Below are positions 45,711-56,939 of a stretch of 64,000 bases of DNA, piece after piece. The stretch is from Trichopria drosophilae. Taxonomy: Eukaryota; Arthropoda; Insecta; Hymenoptera; Diapriidae. Position numbers and translations under genes: made by a program. The stretch's first letter is position 1. Each line of letters starts with the position of its first letter. The DNA lies in the NCBI GenBank assembly GCA_030407085.1, contig CM059586.1, forward strand, positions 86,177,501-86,241,500, written 5' to 3'. The notes below the pieces were generated by a model. The model searched no databases and was not told the origin of the DNA. It saw only the letters and a program-made list of their open reading frames with translations.

Positions 45711-47284
45711 ATAACCTGAATGAAATTTAAGAGAACTTGAGGCAACTTATTTGATAGTGCACGTTTCACTGTATTTGCGTTATTTGGGGTTTTAATATTT
45801 AAATGATCAATTTACTATTCAATTTATTTTTTAAATGAAAGTTGTGGTCGCCATGCAATTAAGATATTGTTAAGGCCCGTCAATTGTCGGTATTTATTGC
45901 TCAGAAACAGACGCACTTGAAACTTCAGCAGCGAAGCTTATAGTCATCATTTGAAAATTATTATGATCGATGTGCATTCCTGATAATTTAGAAGCCGCTT
46001 TGCATGTATATGTTTACACCACCATCTAAAAGACCGTTGGTACGCAGATTTTATAACTGATTTCAGTAAATGTGGAACATAAATAGTTGCAACTCTTACC
46101 TAGAAATATTCGTCTTATGAAGTAAGTATGTGATTTGTTGCTTCCATTTACATATTACTCCTCAAACCATAAAAATAAGTGTCTCGTAGCTACATCATGG
46201 TATGGCCGAACTGACCATAATCTTGGATGCTCTTAAAAATGTCTTGGTTGGTACCATATACCAACCACTTTTTAATACTTATTTCATCCCAAATTAGTAC
46301 GGCATCTTACAACCGCGATGGTGTCGTTGCTGTTATGTTAATCAGGGGGAATTCTCCGAAGAAGCGCTAATTTTAAGTACCAACACCATAAGGCATTTAA
46401 TATTGCCGGGAGGCTTTTAATATTTGTGAAAGTTTATGGTTCATGAGGCACGACTGCGAATATTTACCACGAAAATATAAATTTTGCAGTCAGTTAATTT
46501 TACGACAGATGACCATAGGTTAGGTGATATCATTAAGCATAGTCATATTTTAGATATTTAGCTAAACTAAGTACAAATTAAAAGTAAACTATTGTAAGAA
46601 AATTTGTAAGATTTCTCCCTTACCGACGCAGTAATTGTTAAACGAAAAACTTCACCACTACGAAATCGCGATTTCCTGGAGGAATTCGGCCCATGCCGAA
46701 GTACGGTTCGCGAATTTAATCATTTCGGTCGTAGCACTCGGTGAGGAGAGTCGTATTTGTTTGTCGTGCGACAATCCGTGTTGGAAACGAAGCTCAAGTC
46801 GGAGCATTAAAATTTAACGAAGCTCAAGTCGGAGCATATCTGTAATTCGATCTGTATTATTTCTTTCCATCTCAGTGCGATTACAAATTCGGAGTAAGGA
46901 ACGGTTGCATCCAGGTTTTTGGGACAAAGACCACATGTCGGTGGTTAAATCCGTTTCCATCAACTTCAGACCTAATTCGAATCAATTCGTTCGTGGACTA
47001 TTGTTCAATACTTCAAAGTTACTGTGTTGGTTCAAATATATTTTCTATTTTTATTCAAAATAATCGTTGTTCTTAGTTGAATAACCCGCCATGTGCGTAT
47101 CTTTCAACGTTCGCCATCTTGTACTGTTTCAAACGAGAAGGCAGTTATGCACCCCGACTCATATTACACTATACCACATAAGTTCAATAGATTAAGATGG
47201 GAAAACCTAATTTGAAGATTAATCGCTCTTCAGCATTGTCTTTTATTGTTTTTCTATTATTATTACAACAAGGCCCTGCTTATT
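45711..47284. other. Intronic/intergenic, no gene seen
   Basis: No coding sequence was recognised. At 46786-46837 a block ACGAAGCTCAAGTCGGAGCA is repeated directly with a short spacer (CATTAAAATTTA-like), a recent small duplication. The frames at 46635-46817 and 46875-47063 are unsupported. Confidence 0.4.
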
Positions 47285-47288
47285 AAGT

Positions 47289-48857
47289 GAGTCATTCCAT
47301 GTCAACAATATCAAAGTTGTGGTCGATATCGCGGAATTCAACGAAAATGAAATATTTGATAGGTATAGGCGCGGAAAATAACATGGTAAAATATTTTTCC
47401 AAAATTTTCAAAATGGCGGCCGTGAGGTCATATTCACTGAATTTCTTTAAATTACGATATCTATTTTTCTAATTATCGCATTTAAATGGGATTACGCGCA
47501 TTTTATTCACAAAAATGAGTACTTTTATCTAAAGATAAGACAATTTTTTTTTCTTCTTAATTTGATCAAAAATCGGTCCAAAAACATTTTCAACTTAAAT
47601 TTTTGCACAAAACGCATATTTTTTTTTCAAATTTGACATCTCATTTTGTAGAAAAACCTTCCAGCTTTCATTCAAACAAAAATTGATGGAGACTCTTTTC
47701 GTTTTCGACATATGATTATTTAAAGAGCGCGACTCCGGCTTTCGCCGGTACGCTGAGCCGCGCTTCAGGTGCAGTTCGGAGCGCTATCGAGGGACCGTTT
47801 TTTTCTCGTAAGTAAAATGTGATTCCGCTTGTATAAAAGAATGCATTATTAACACTCCAGTAAGTTGGATATTTATTTATTAATTACGATCCTCTAATGC
47901 TATTTTTTCTTTTAATTCATCAACTATGACTTGTATATCATCATCAGCAGGACGTACTTTTGTAAAAACTTTTCTTAATTCGCGATCAAGGCTCTGTTTT
48001 ATTTCAGTTATTTTACTCTTTTCGGCAGCTTCTGACCTGCGATCTTTCCAACTTGAAATGGGAGAAACATGTAAAAGTTCGAGGATTTTATTTAAATTTG
48101 TTAGAGCAGCTTCATCACTAATTATTTTATCCATACTGTCTATTTCTTCCGCCATTTCTATTTCCCCTATTTCATTCTCAGTCTCATGAGACTGAGTAGA
48201 ATTTCCAGAACCCTGAGATATTTCGGGCCTTGACGAGGAAGTATCATCGATCGGAACGCTCAAAAGTTTAGATGATGTCATTAATTGACACGAATTACAA
48301 ATTACTTTGCTTAACCATATATCAGATTTTAGATTAAGCCTATTACATAACTCGTGAGTAATATGACGAAATTCTTTATTCTAAAGTATACAAATGGAAT
48401 CACATTTTACTTACGAGAAAAAACGGTCCCTCGATAGCGCTCCGAACTGCACCTGAAGCGCGGCTCAGCGCACCGCCGAAAGCTGGAGTCGCGCTCTTTA
48501 AAAAATCATATCTCGAAAACGAAAAGAGTCTCCATCAATTTTTTTTTTTTTAATGAAAGCTGGAAGGTTTTTCTACAAAATGTGATGTCGAAAAAAAAAA
48601 GATATGCGTTTTGTGCAAAAATTTAAGTTGACAATTTTTTTGGACCGCTTTTTGGTCAAATTAAGAAGAAAAAAATGGTCTTATCTTATCCTATAAAAGT
48701 ACTCATTTTTGTGAATAAAATGCGCGTAGTCCCATTTAAATGCGATAATTAGAAAAAAAAATATTTTACCGCGTTATTTTCCTCGCTTATACCTATCAAA
48801 TATTTCATTTTCGTTGAATTCCGCGACATCGACCACAACTTTGATATTGAATGACTC
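47289..48857. mobile_element. DNA element with about 550-bp terminal inverted repeats, AAGT target duplication
   Basis: The left arm (47289 to about 47860) and right arm (about 48390 to 48857) are inverted copies at roughly 85-90 percent by eye. The left runs GAGTCATTC through CAAAGTTGTGGTCGATATCG to GCGCTATCGAGGGACCG. The left arm has an extra block of about 65 bp (AAATGGCGGCCGTGAGGTCA) absent at right. AAGT lies at 47285-47288 and 48858-48861, a plausible 4-bp duplication. A single open frame lies between the arms. Long ends with a 4-bp target occur in Chapaev-type elements, but I cannot assign the class. Confidence 0.8.
47880..48281 (-). CDS. Unassigned protein inside long-TIR element (133 aa)
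   Basis: The frame begins MTSSKLLSVPIDDTSSSRPE, is acidic in the middle (EIGEIEMAEEIDSMD) and ends with a probable helix or coiled coil (QVIVDELKEKIALEDRN). The TIR starts right after the stop, so the reading frame occupies almost all of the unique core, and it begins just inside the other arm. It has no transposase motif that I recognise. It could be the surviving exon of the element's own protein; a longer protein might start upstream with a splice, as CAATTAATG at 48281 is preceded by ordinary AT-rich sequence. Confidence 0.5.
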   Translation of the reverse strand: MTSSKLLSVPIDDTSSSRPEISQGSGNSTQSHETENEIGEIEMAEEIDSMDKIISDEAALTNLNKILELLHVSPISSWKDRRSEAAEKSKITEIKQSLDRELRKVFTKVRPADDDIQVIVDELKEKIALEDRN

Positions 48858-49063
48858 AAGTACGAGTTTTGAGATAATGGTAAAAATAATTATAATATAA
48901 GTTAAAAAATATTATAATATATCTTTATCGAAACAGTCTCCGCAAGTATAACCGACCAGGTGGAAAATTAGGCTATCTTGTCATATTTAATTTTATTCGT
49001 ATTATTCCATGAAATATTATTTTATGCAATAAATATTTCCCGTGTAAACAGTTTACGTCCTTA

Positions 49064-49396
49064 TTATTCACATCTGTTACGAAAATCGAATATAGGCTGA
49101 CCTTGTTTTCGTCTTTGAATATCGTTATACGTAAACAAACGTTGTTCGCCGTCGCACACATGCTGAGAAGTATGGATACTATGTGTAGATTCGGGAGCGT
49201 TTGCGAAAAATCCGAGATCCGCTATTTGCTTTGGAAGGAGCGCTAGAACAGGATGGTACGTCGTGGTCATCATCAAAGGTACCGACGGCCCTGAGGACGA
49301 ATAATTTGAGCCTACGAATTTCTTTCGTATGCCAACTTTTGGTTCTTTGTGAATATGAATGTAAAAGTCCAATTCGACGTCGTGAATGTTACTCAA
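49064..49396 (-). other. Open frame of unknown origin (110 aa)
   Basis: The minus-strand frame starts MSNIHDVELDFYIHIHKEP and ends PIFDFRNRCE. Composition is protein-like, with no repeat overlap, but no domain is recognised, and there is also a competing plus frame (49201-49533). It may be an old fragment of a gene or element. Confidence 0.2.
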
Positions 49397-49771
49397 AATT
49401 GATCTCTTGTCACAAATTTGGGAAACGGTCCGTAAAGAGGATAACTTTCGTCATTCGCACGATACCCTGGAAAAGTAATGGAACTCGGGAACAAACGTCT
49501 CACAGGTTTGAGCTTATAAAAGGACGATTTTAATGCGATTCTTTTTATCGTTTTTCAGGAGGGCGTGTACGGCCGGCCAAAATAGATATTGTTTATTTTA
49601 TTTTCAAGAAATTTATGTAAATTATTTTCAATAATGGCTGTCGGAACAAAAACAAAACAAAGCAAAAAATGTTAAGCAAAAAAGAAAGTACAAACGTATT
49701 TTTCAACATTATTGTTTGTCTAAAAATTGTAAACATAATATTATTTATATTATCAGTACAATTGATGTCCA

Positions 49772-50000
49772 GTGCCTTCATTCTGTAACTCGTTATTACG
49801 AATAACGTCGACGTTATGACAATTCCAACCAACCACGGTCCAGGATATTGTCGTTATCGCACAGTGCCCGTATTCTATAAGTCGGTATTAACAATAACGT
49901 TAACGTTACTGTCGATAACGACAATATCCTGGACCGTGGTTGGTTGGAATTGTCATAACGTCGACGTTATTCGTAATAACAAGTTACAGAATGAAGGCAC
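49772..50000. mobile_element. MITE forming a near-perfect 88-bp-arm hairpin
   Basis: 49772-49859 and 49913-50000 are reverse complements with one noticed mismatch, starting GTGCCTTCATTCTGTAAC. The 53-bp loop contains CAGTGCCCGTATTCTATAAG, a diverged version of the outer end, which suggests that the element captured or inverted part of itself. The arms also contain the small palindrome ATAACGTCGACGTTAT. The near identity implies a young or gene-converted element. Confidence 0.8.
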
Positions 50001-50177
50001 AGTTCGCATATGAGTTTTGACTGCAAATAATCTCGTACACGCGCCACTACAAAACGTTTATTTCATATACATAGTATTGAAACTATTTTATGTTATTGTA
50101 TTTATTTGAAGCGTTTACTGTGACTAAAATGTTACAAGAACACAGAGAAAAATACCAAATCGTTTAATGAATTAGTT

Positions 50178-51075
50178 TTTTTGGCATACTTCAACGAAAT
50201 TGAGAAAACATCCAAATTTGCGATATTCGATGCTAGCAGCGATGATATACACTCGAAACAGAAATTACTATAAATTAAAGGCTTTCATAAAGCAAAAAAA
50301 TGTGGAATGTCACCAACTGTATACTATGATGTTCTGCAGAAAGTAACAAGCACGTCTGATTCCATATACTTACCAGTTGAGGTATGTACATATGTTTTAT
50401 TTTATATTAGATGTTTATATGTGCAAAGGAAACAAAGTACTGTACACAAAGGTATGTTTATTTTTCAAGTTGACTACAATTCTTGGAACTATTGGAGCTT
50501 GTCGACGTAATAAATTGTTCTCATTAACAATAGAAAATATTGAAAAACAAGGTGCGCTTTACAAAGTGAATTTACCAGATAGGAAAACAAAGTCAAGACA
50601 TTCATAGATAAAGGTAAATACATATTTTTGCATTTAATATGTTTATTATTAATCACTCATTCCATGTTTACAGTAAATTTTAATTTTTACATTATATAAC
50701 TTTCAAGTTTTTTTAATTTAACTAGTTTCAACTTTATAGCATACAATGAGTTTAATTTTTTTACAATGATTAAATACACGTAAATTACATATATATTTTA
50801 CTTAAGAGTAAAATCAACGCTATTTACATATTTATATTTGTATTAATATTTTCTTATTCAGTTATGTTTTCGAACAGGAAATTATATTAACGACATAAAC
50901 AATTACCTATCGAAGACACCACATGACCTTAAAGACACCGGATATCTTTTTCTCCAGTATCGTAATGAGATATTTCCGAAGCAAATCATTGGAAATCCAA
51001 TAAAATGTGAATATCCGAAGAAAATAGCAACATCTGGAATTTACCTCATTTCGGACTTTGATTCAGACGAATAAC
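50178..51075 (+). pseudogene. Crypton-like tyrosine recombinase remnant
   Basis: Frames in succession give FLAYFNEIEKTSKF, then (50307-50381) MSPTVYYDVLQKVTSTSDSIYL with a GTATGT donor. After a TTTCAAG acceptor at about 50473 comes LGTIGACRRNKLFSLTIENI with LYKVNLPDRKTK, then at 50870-51070 GYLFLQYRNEIFPKQIIGN. This order, with G(A/I)(A/C)R..EL..L, P.TKT and the Q.(I/V)G motif, is that of Crypton and related eukaryotic YR proteins. The C-terminal catalytic H-x-x-R and Tyr segment was not found. Stops (TAA after KLL, TAG after RHS) break it. Confidence 0.6.
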
Positions 51076-52480
51076 TGCTACCATAAATTTATCCAATTCG
51101 GGAATACACGTGGATGAGTTAAAGCGCCATGGTGGTTGGCGTTCAACCAAGGTAGCCGAAGGCTACATAGGTGAATCCTAAAACCATAGGTAAATCGTAT
51201 CATCGATGCCTTAACGAAAGAGAACCAAGCTATAAAACGCTCAGAATAAATGAAAATGGAATTGACAAGAACAGATCGAACTGTGACAATGTCACAACCT
51301 TAATACGAATAAATGGAATTTTATGCAGGCCGGCATTCGGGAATCAAAATGATTTCGACAGATGGCGCTTGAAAATATTTCAACCATCTTGAAATTTTTA
51401 TTTAATGCAATTACCACCAGTTGCTTTGCTGATTATAAGGTTACTTCTCCAAATTCAAATTATTATTTGCTGAAATATTAATATTAAATGAAAGCTATCA
51501 ACTTTAATTGTTCATCTTCAACAAAATTATAATTCTTCAAGCGACACTTTGTTTTGAAAAATTTAAAATTCAGATTTTGGGCGTGCATAAAATGTACCAA
51601 TAATTAAAATTAAATTAATATAACAAATGATTAAATAACAGAAATGTTGATTGTATAATACATAATAGAAATTTTGAAATAATGTAATAAAGTATAGTTT
51701 CCTTAATACGTATATTCATTTGTTGTTCCATTCAAATCAAAATCATTATTTAGATTGGAGGAATATAAGGAATCCGGATCGTCATGCATTTTGTCGTGCC
51801 TATATCAGAATTCGCTTGCACACAATCTGCTCAAATTTAGGAATTTAGTCAAATGGAATTCGACAAAATGAATAGAAAAATACATTGTAAAGTCGATAAG
51901 AATTTTTTTACTTACGAAGTGCAACGTCAAAATGTGTTTATGGGTCATTTATTTTCATATAATATATACACTGAATTCTTACATTAATATAAATAAATAA
52001 ATAATGTAAATAATTAATTCCCAATAAACGGAAAATAATTAAACTAAGTAATAATAATATACATGAATGTAAACAATGCCTCTCATGGACGTAACATTTG
52101 TTTTTCTTCTTTCTTTGTAATAAAAGACATATATAGAATAAAACCCAACGCATTAAAACAAATTTTTCCGAATTCAAATATTCGAAAATCCACATGAACG
52201 TATTAGATCGATGAACTTAGAATTGGGTTGTGACGTTTCTCAATTCAATATGTCAAGAAACCGGATTGAAAATGTAATTTCTAAATTCGATCTTATTCTT
52301 TTTCGTTTGTTGGGTTCTGAAATATTGTATCGATATAATATTATTGTTCGAAACTATTTTAATTTTATTATTTCCATTGAGGTTTATTTTCCATTTATAA
52401 TTGGTTACACTTCATCTGTGTTTTTTATTTTATCAAAAATATATAAAAGTGAACGAAGACCGACGTCCTAAACCAATCTT
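51076..52480. other. Intronic/intergenic, AT-rich, no gene seen
   Basis: No coding sequence recognised. Short open frames at 51171-51392, 51938-52195 and 52211-52471 lack any motif. Confidence 0.4.
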
Positions 52481-54115
52481 CAGAATCAACAAGTACTGGG
52501 CGAGCATCTTGGCGCTGATGAAAACCGGCGCGAACCACCCGAGGGGATCGACGGCCCGGGCCACGTCTGAGAGGATTGTACGCTTTGTGGTCACAGGTCG
52601 CGAGGAATCGAAGACTGGTAACCGCAAACCGATATCTCTTCTATAATCTCCCTGACGGGACCTACAGCTCCTCGATCGCTCTCGGGAAGGAGCTCCGGAT
52701 GATTCGCGCTCCATTTTCTCAACGCGATCCCGTGGGAATGGAGCAGGTCGATGTGCTGCTGACGAATCGAGATAGCGCCAGACAAAACGTTATCCACGTA
52801 CATTTCTTCCTGAAGGCACTTGAACCCGAGAGCGTATCCGTCTTTCCCGGTGACGGGAAACCGTCTTGAGATGATACTTGATCGACGGCTCGTTTGGATT
52901 TGTTCGCCACATGGTGCGTTGAAGATCGCGGTCGAGGGGATCGACTAATATTTGTCGAAGCATCTGCACTACGTCAGCGGTAAAGGCGTATTAGTGGAAC
53001 CTCCAGCCAGTGATGACGAGCGACAGATCGCTCCACAGCTTGGGGCCCGGCATCAAGTAGTCATTTAGGATTTCGTGTTTAGCAGAACGCCTGGATGCTA
53101 CAAAGTCCACTCTCAGTTTGAGTGCTTCGGGATGGCCTTGCAAGACGGCGTGATGCGGAATGTACCACGCTCTAGTCTGCTGGGTATCTTACGACGGTAT
53201 CCGATCCATGTGCCCTAGGGCCTCATAATCGACCATGAAGGATAAGCGGATCCCATCGTGGGGTCCCGCTCGAATCGTCGCTCCATGGATTTTAGAGAGC
53301 CCAGGGCCACGAGCCTAGTTTCGTTTCCGGCTTCCGGCGGACGCGATTTCAACGGCAAACGGACCATGCACCTTCCACGGACGGTCCGTTTGTGAGTACG
53401 CAGGAATTTATCTTCGCACTTTTGGTTCTCGGGACTGAGGTGGTGTTGGTTTGTAGGGATCTTCTCAAGTTCCCGGGATTTCTGCGTCTGAAGCAGGAGG
53501 CCATCGTAGCTAGCTGCCGTCGTGATTTCGTGAAGCTTAACCGAATTCCCTGCCGCCCGCCATTGCACGTTTCCATCGATGCTGCAGAAAACCACTCATC
53601 CGAAAACGGTTTCCTGAGCTGTCGAGATGGGGCCGGCCGAGCGCCATATATGTCGATGCCGAGGATGAGGATGAGGTCGACGGGGCCATCGGCGAAAGGA
53701 GGGGTCCGCGAGTGGGAGTCCAGTTAGGAAATCTGGACCTGGTACGAACACTGATCGGGACGGAAGGCGTAGAGCCAAGCGCGGCAAGTCCAGGGCGTCA
53801 AACTCTGGCTGAAAATCCGCGACCAAAGGGGATTGTACGCGGAGCGTGACTACCGAACGTGACACACACACCGGCGAAGCTCCTATTCCGGTTAGTGGGA
53901 TGCGAGTTTGACGACACTAGCGGTCTTTACCTTTGCGGTTTCCACGGAAGTACGCGACGAGGCGAGCGCGACGAGGGAGGGACAATACAACTTATTGAAC
54001 AGAGTAAGCAAGGAGATCGCGTCAAGTTCGAGGGACCCACAGCCCTGCGTCTGTTACACGACGAAACGCTCCTCGAATCCCGTGAGCGAGCTATCCGGCT
54101 CGCAGGACTAATGTT
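52480..54115 (-). pseudogene. BEL/Pao LTR retrotransposon pol fragment
   Basis: On the minus strand, pieces in N-to-C order show an aspartic-protease-type region (TRIPLTGIGASP, PLVADFQPEFDAL, GLPLADPSF), a linker (ECEDKFLRTHKRTV-like; LGSLKSMERRFERDP), and reverse transcriptase (IPHHAVLQGHP, GPKLWSDL, FTADVVQMLRQI, MYVDNVLSG). After this comes TKRTILSDVARAVDPLGW with APVFISAKML, the signature that follows RT in Pao-type elements. The RT active-site motif reads YVDN instead of YVDD. Several frameshifts and stops break the frame, and RNase H, integrase and LTRs are absent. The stretch is much more GC-rich than its surroundings, so it was probably inserted fairly recently or came from a biased source. 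Confidence 0.88.
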
Positions 54116-54459
54116 CGCGTATTAGACGCTGTAAGTCAGTTACTACGGGAGTATAACTCGCTCATGGGATCGAGAGAGGGCTTCGAAATAAAACGCAAGA
54201 ACCGTATCTTAAATACTTTAATGATCCAGGTATTAAACGTATCGACAAACGAAAGGAGTTGTAGAAGGGGCTTTCTCGCGACTGATGTGACTCCTGCTAG
54301 GCAAGGAGTGTGGTGAAGGGTCCGAGACAGCGCGATACTTTATGGTCGGCTCAATCTGAAATGCACATTAAAGGTCGTCCCGCGGGGAGACTCAATGAGG
54401 CATGATGATACTGAATGATTGTGTATATTTCAATAGCGGCTTCAAGCTTGGGGGCTTAA

Positions 54460-54712
54460 GAATGTGGCGTGCACGATGGTGGGCGACGTATCATGCATGA
54501 TGTGATGCGAGACGCGCAGCATTGTCGCGCTCGCATGGCAGATGTGACCGCGGTCCTAGGGACGCACACGGTGTAAGATTCGGGAGGGTGAGTGATATGT
54601 GATACGAGACGCGCATCATTGACACTCTCGTATTGGCAGACGTAACCGCGGTCCCAGAGACGCACACGGTGAGTCAGATTCATGAGGGTGAGAAGATAAC
54701 GAGTGATGTTAA
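54460..54712 (+). repeat. Two-unit tandem repeat, about 100-bp period, GC-rich
   Basis: GAGACGCGCAGCATTGTCGC, GACCGCGGTCC and GACGCACACGGTG recur with GAGACGCGCATCATTGACAC, AACCGCGGTCCC and GACGCACACGGTG. Each unit ends with GAGGGTGAG. It lies just beyond the BEL/Pao fragment and may be part of its leader or LTR. The open frame 54456-54719 is an artefact. Confidence 0.6.
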
Positions 54713-54884
54713 TGAGCAATGAGTAAGTGAAAGGCGATCATGTAGCTTAATGAAGAATACTCGCCTAGCTCGGCTCCGCTGGTTGCCTCCACAGTCCGGA
54801 CTCCGTGAGAACCCCGAGGTGTACCCTATCTTGGCAGGTTCAGCCTAAATCAGCCTGCTCTGGTCACTGCGATCAACTCACTGT

Positions 54885-56939
54885 GGCTGGAATTTTTGGA
54901 CGCGACTCGAGTCTCCGAAGCGTATTCGATATCTCACAACTTGTCAGCTCTTGGGTATCCGACAAAATGCCGTAATGTCGCACAGGTTACTGGATCGAAA
55001 AATGTTAGTGTTTCATATTTTTAAGTAATAAATAATAAATAACGTTTAAAATTAAGGGAATTTACTTAATAATAATTGATTTCTTAAAATTGTGCAAAAT
55101 ATTTGAGACAAATAAGTGCACTTATCGTTATTTTGTAAAAAATTATTTGTTTACCTTTTAATATTTTTTTATTTATGCGTGGTCGCACACTCTCAAAAGG
55201 AAATTTTCTAAAGGAAGTATTGTACCTAATAATAGACATAAAAAATTGTCAATACGTATCAGAGTAATATGTAGGTTATAAGATTGATATAAGAGGTTAA
55301 CTAATAAATTTATCGATAAGTGTGGGTTTACTGTTTCAGCAATGTTAAAAGAAGAGAAATATGTATCTGGAATAAATCGAGAGGATATATTCAGATGAGT
55401 ACTATTTTATTATCATAACAATTATGCCACAAAAGCTTGATTGTATTATTTTGTATTATAGTTTTATACAATAAATATAAAAAATCGACGATTTTAAGAA
55501 AATCGAAAATGTGTTTTAACAATATCTTTGCAGACCTATTCCCTCCTTATCTTTCCTGCCTACTATTAATTCTTTAATATTCTAGATTAACCATTTGCTT
55601 ACATACACCCAGCAAAACTCTAAAAATTGTAATTAAACTGAATATATTCAATTTGAAAAGCACGTAATAATGGATGATGGATCGAAGCAACATAAATTTG
55701 AGTGTTGCTTTCATTGAGATTTCAAAGTCCGAGATTTAGTACCATTATATAATTAAATATTTGATGCTGTACGGATACGAATATAATTTATTATTGATAC
55801 CACAGATTTTGTTGATATAAAAATAAATCACAAGAAATCCGAAAAATCCAAAAAGATGTCACTTCTGTGCATAAAAATCCGAGTTTAGAGGGACGTACTG
55901 ATTTTCGGAAAGGAATTGGTACTGCCTGCGCCACTGTAAAAATACTGAATCAGTACTAACAATGAGCGAATGACGAAATCTCAGAGTTGTGCTCTTAAAA
56001 GAATCATTAGTTCAGAACGGAAAAAGCTTTCGTCAATGTTTTTTTTTAAATGAACCGTGAAATATTCTCCCACACGATGGTATATTCTTTAAACAAAAAT
56101 TTTAGGTATAGCTTTATCAAAATTGTAGTTGAAAAATGTATTATATATAAAAAGTTATAACTGATAAAACTTTGCAATTACTTCTGTTCTATAGTGTCGC
56201 TCATATGATGTTTATGCATCAGCGACAGGATCAGCCTCAGAGTTCCGGATTGCTGGGAGAGATTTCGACAATCTTTTGTGAAAATCTATTTTCACAATTC
56301 AAACGAGAAGGGATTTTGTATCCTTTACCTGCAAATAAACATTAAAATTTTACAAAGAACCTTATTATAGTTTCGTGGCATAATTGTTATGATAATAAAA
56401 TAGTACTCATCTGAATAGATCCTCTCGATTTATTCCAGATACATATTTCTCTTCTTTTAACATTGCTGAAACAGTAAACCCACACTTATCGATAAATTTA
56501 TTAGTTAACCTCTTATATCAATCTTATAACCTGCATATTACTCTGATACGTATTCACAATTTTTTTATGTCTATTATTAGGTTCAATACTTCCTTTACAA
56601 AATTTCCTTTTGAGAGTGTGCGACCACGCATAAATACAAAAATATTAAAAGGTAAACAAATAATTTTTTACAAAATAACGATAAGTGCACTTATTTGCTT
56701 AAAATATTTTGCACAATTTTAAGAAATCAATTATTATTAAGTAAATTCCCTTAATTTTAAACGTTATTTATTATTTATTACTTAAAAATATGAAACACTA
56801 ACCTTTTTCGATCCAGTAACCTGTGCGACATTACGGCATTTTGCCGGACCCAAGAGCTGACAAGTTGCGAGATATCGAATGCGATTCGGAGACTCGAGTC
56901 TGATTGTGACTGACTGAGTCGCGTCCAAAAATTCCAGCC
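54885..56939. mobile_element. DNA element with about 550-bp terminal inverted repeats, no protein
   Basis: 54885-55430 and 56375-56939 are inverted copies, beginning GGCTGGAATTTTTGGACGCG and ending ATAACAATTATGCCAC. The right arm carries one extra block, CTGATTGTGACTGACTGAGT-type sequence, near 56910. The 940-bp centre (55431-56374) has no supported open frame. The structure parallels the element at 47289-48857, but the sequences differ. The outer limits could extend further, and a target duplication was not established. Confidence 0.75.

Noticed and set aside
53392..54125. Plus-strand open frames of 88-111 aa
   Set aside because: Antisense shadows of the BEL/Pao fragment, which is recognisable on the minus strand.
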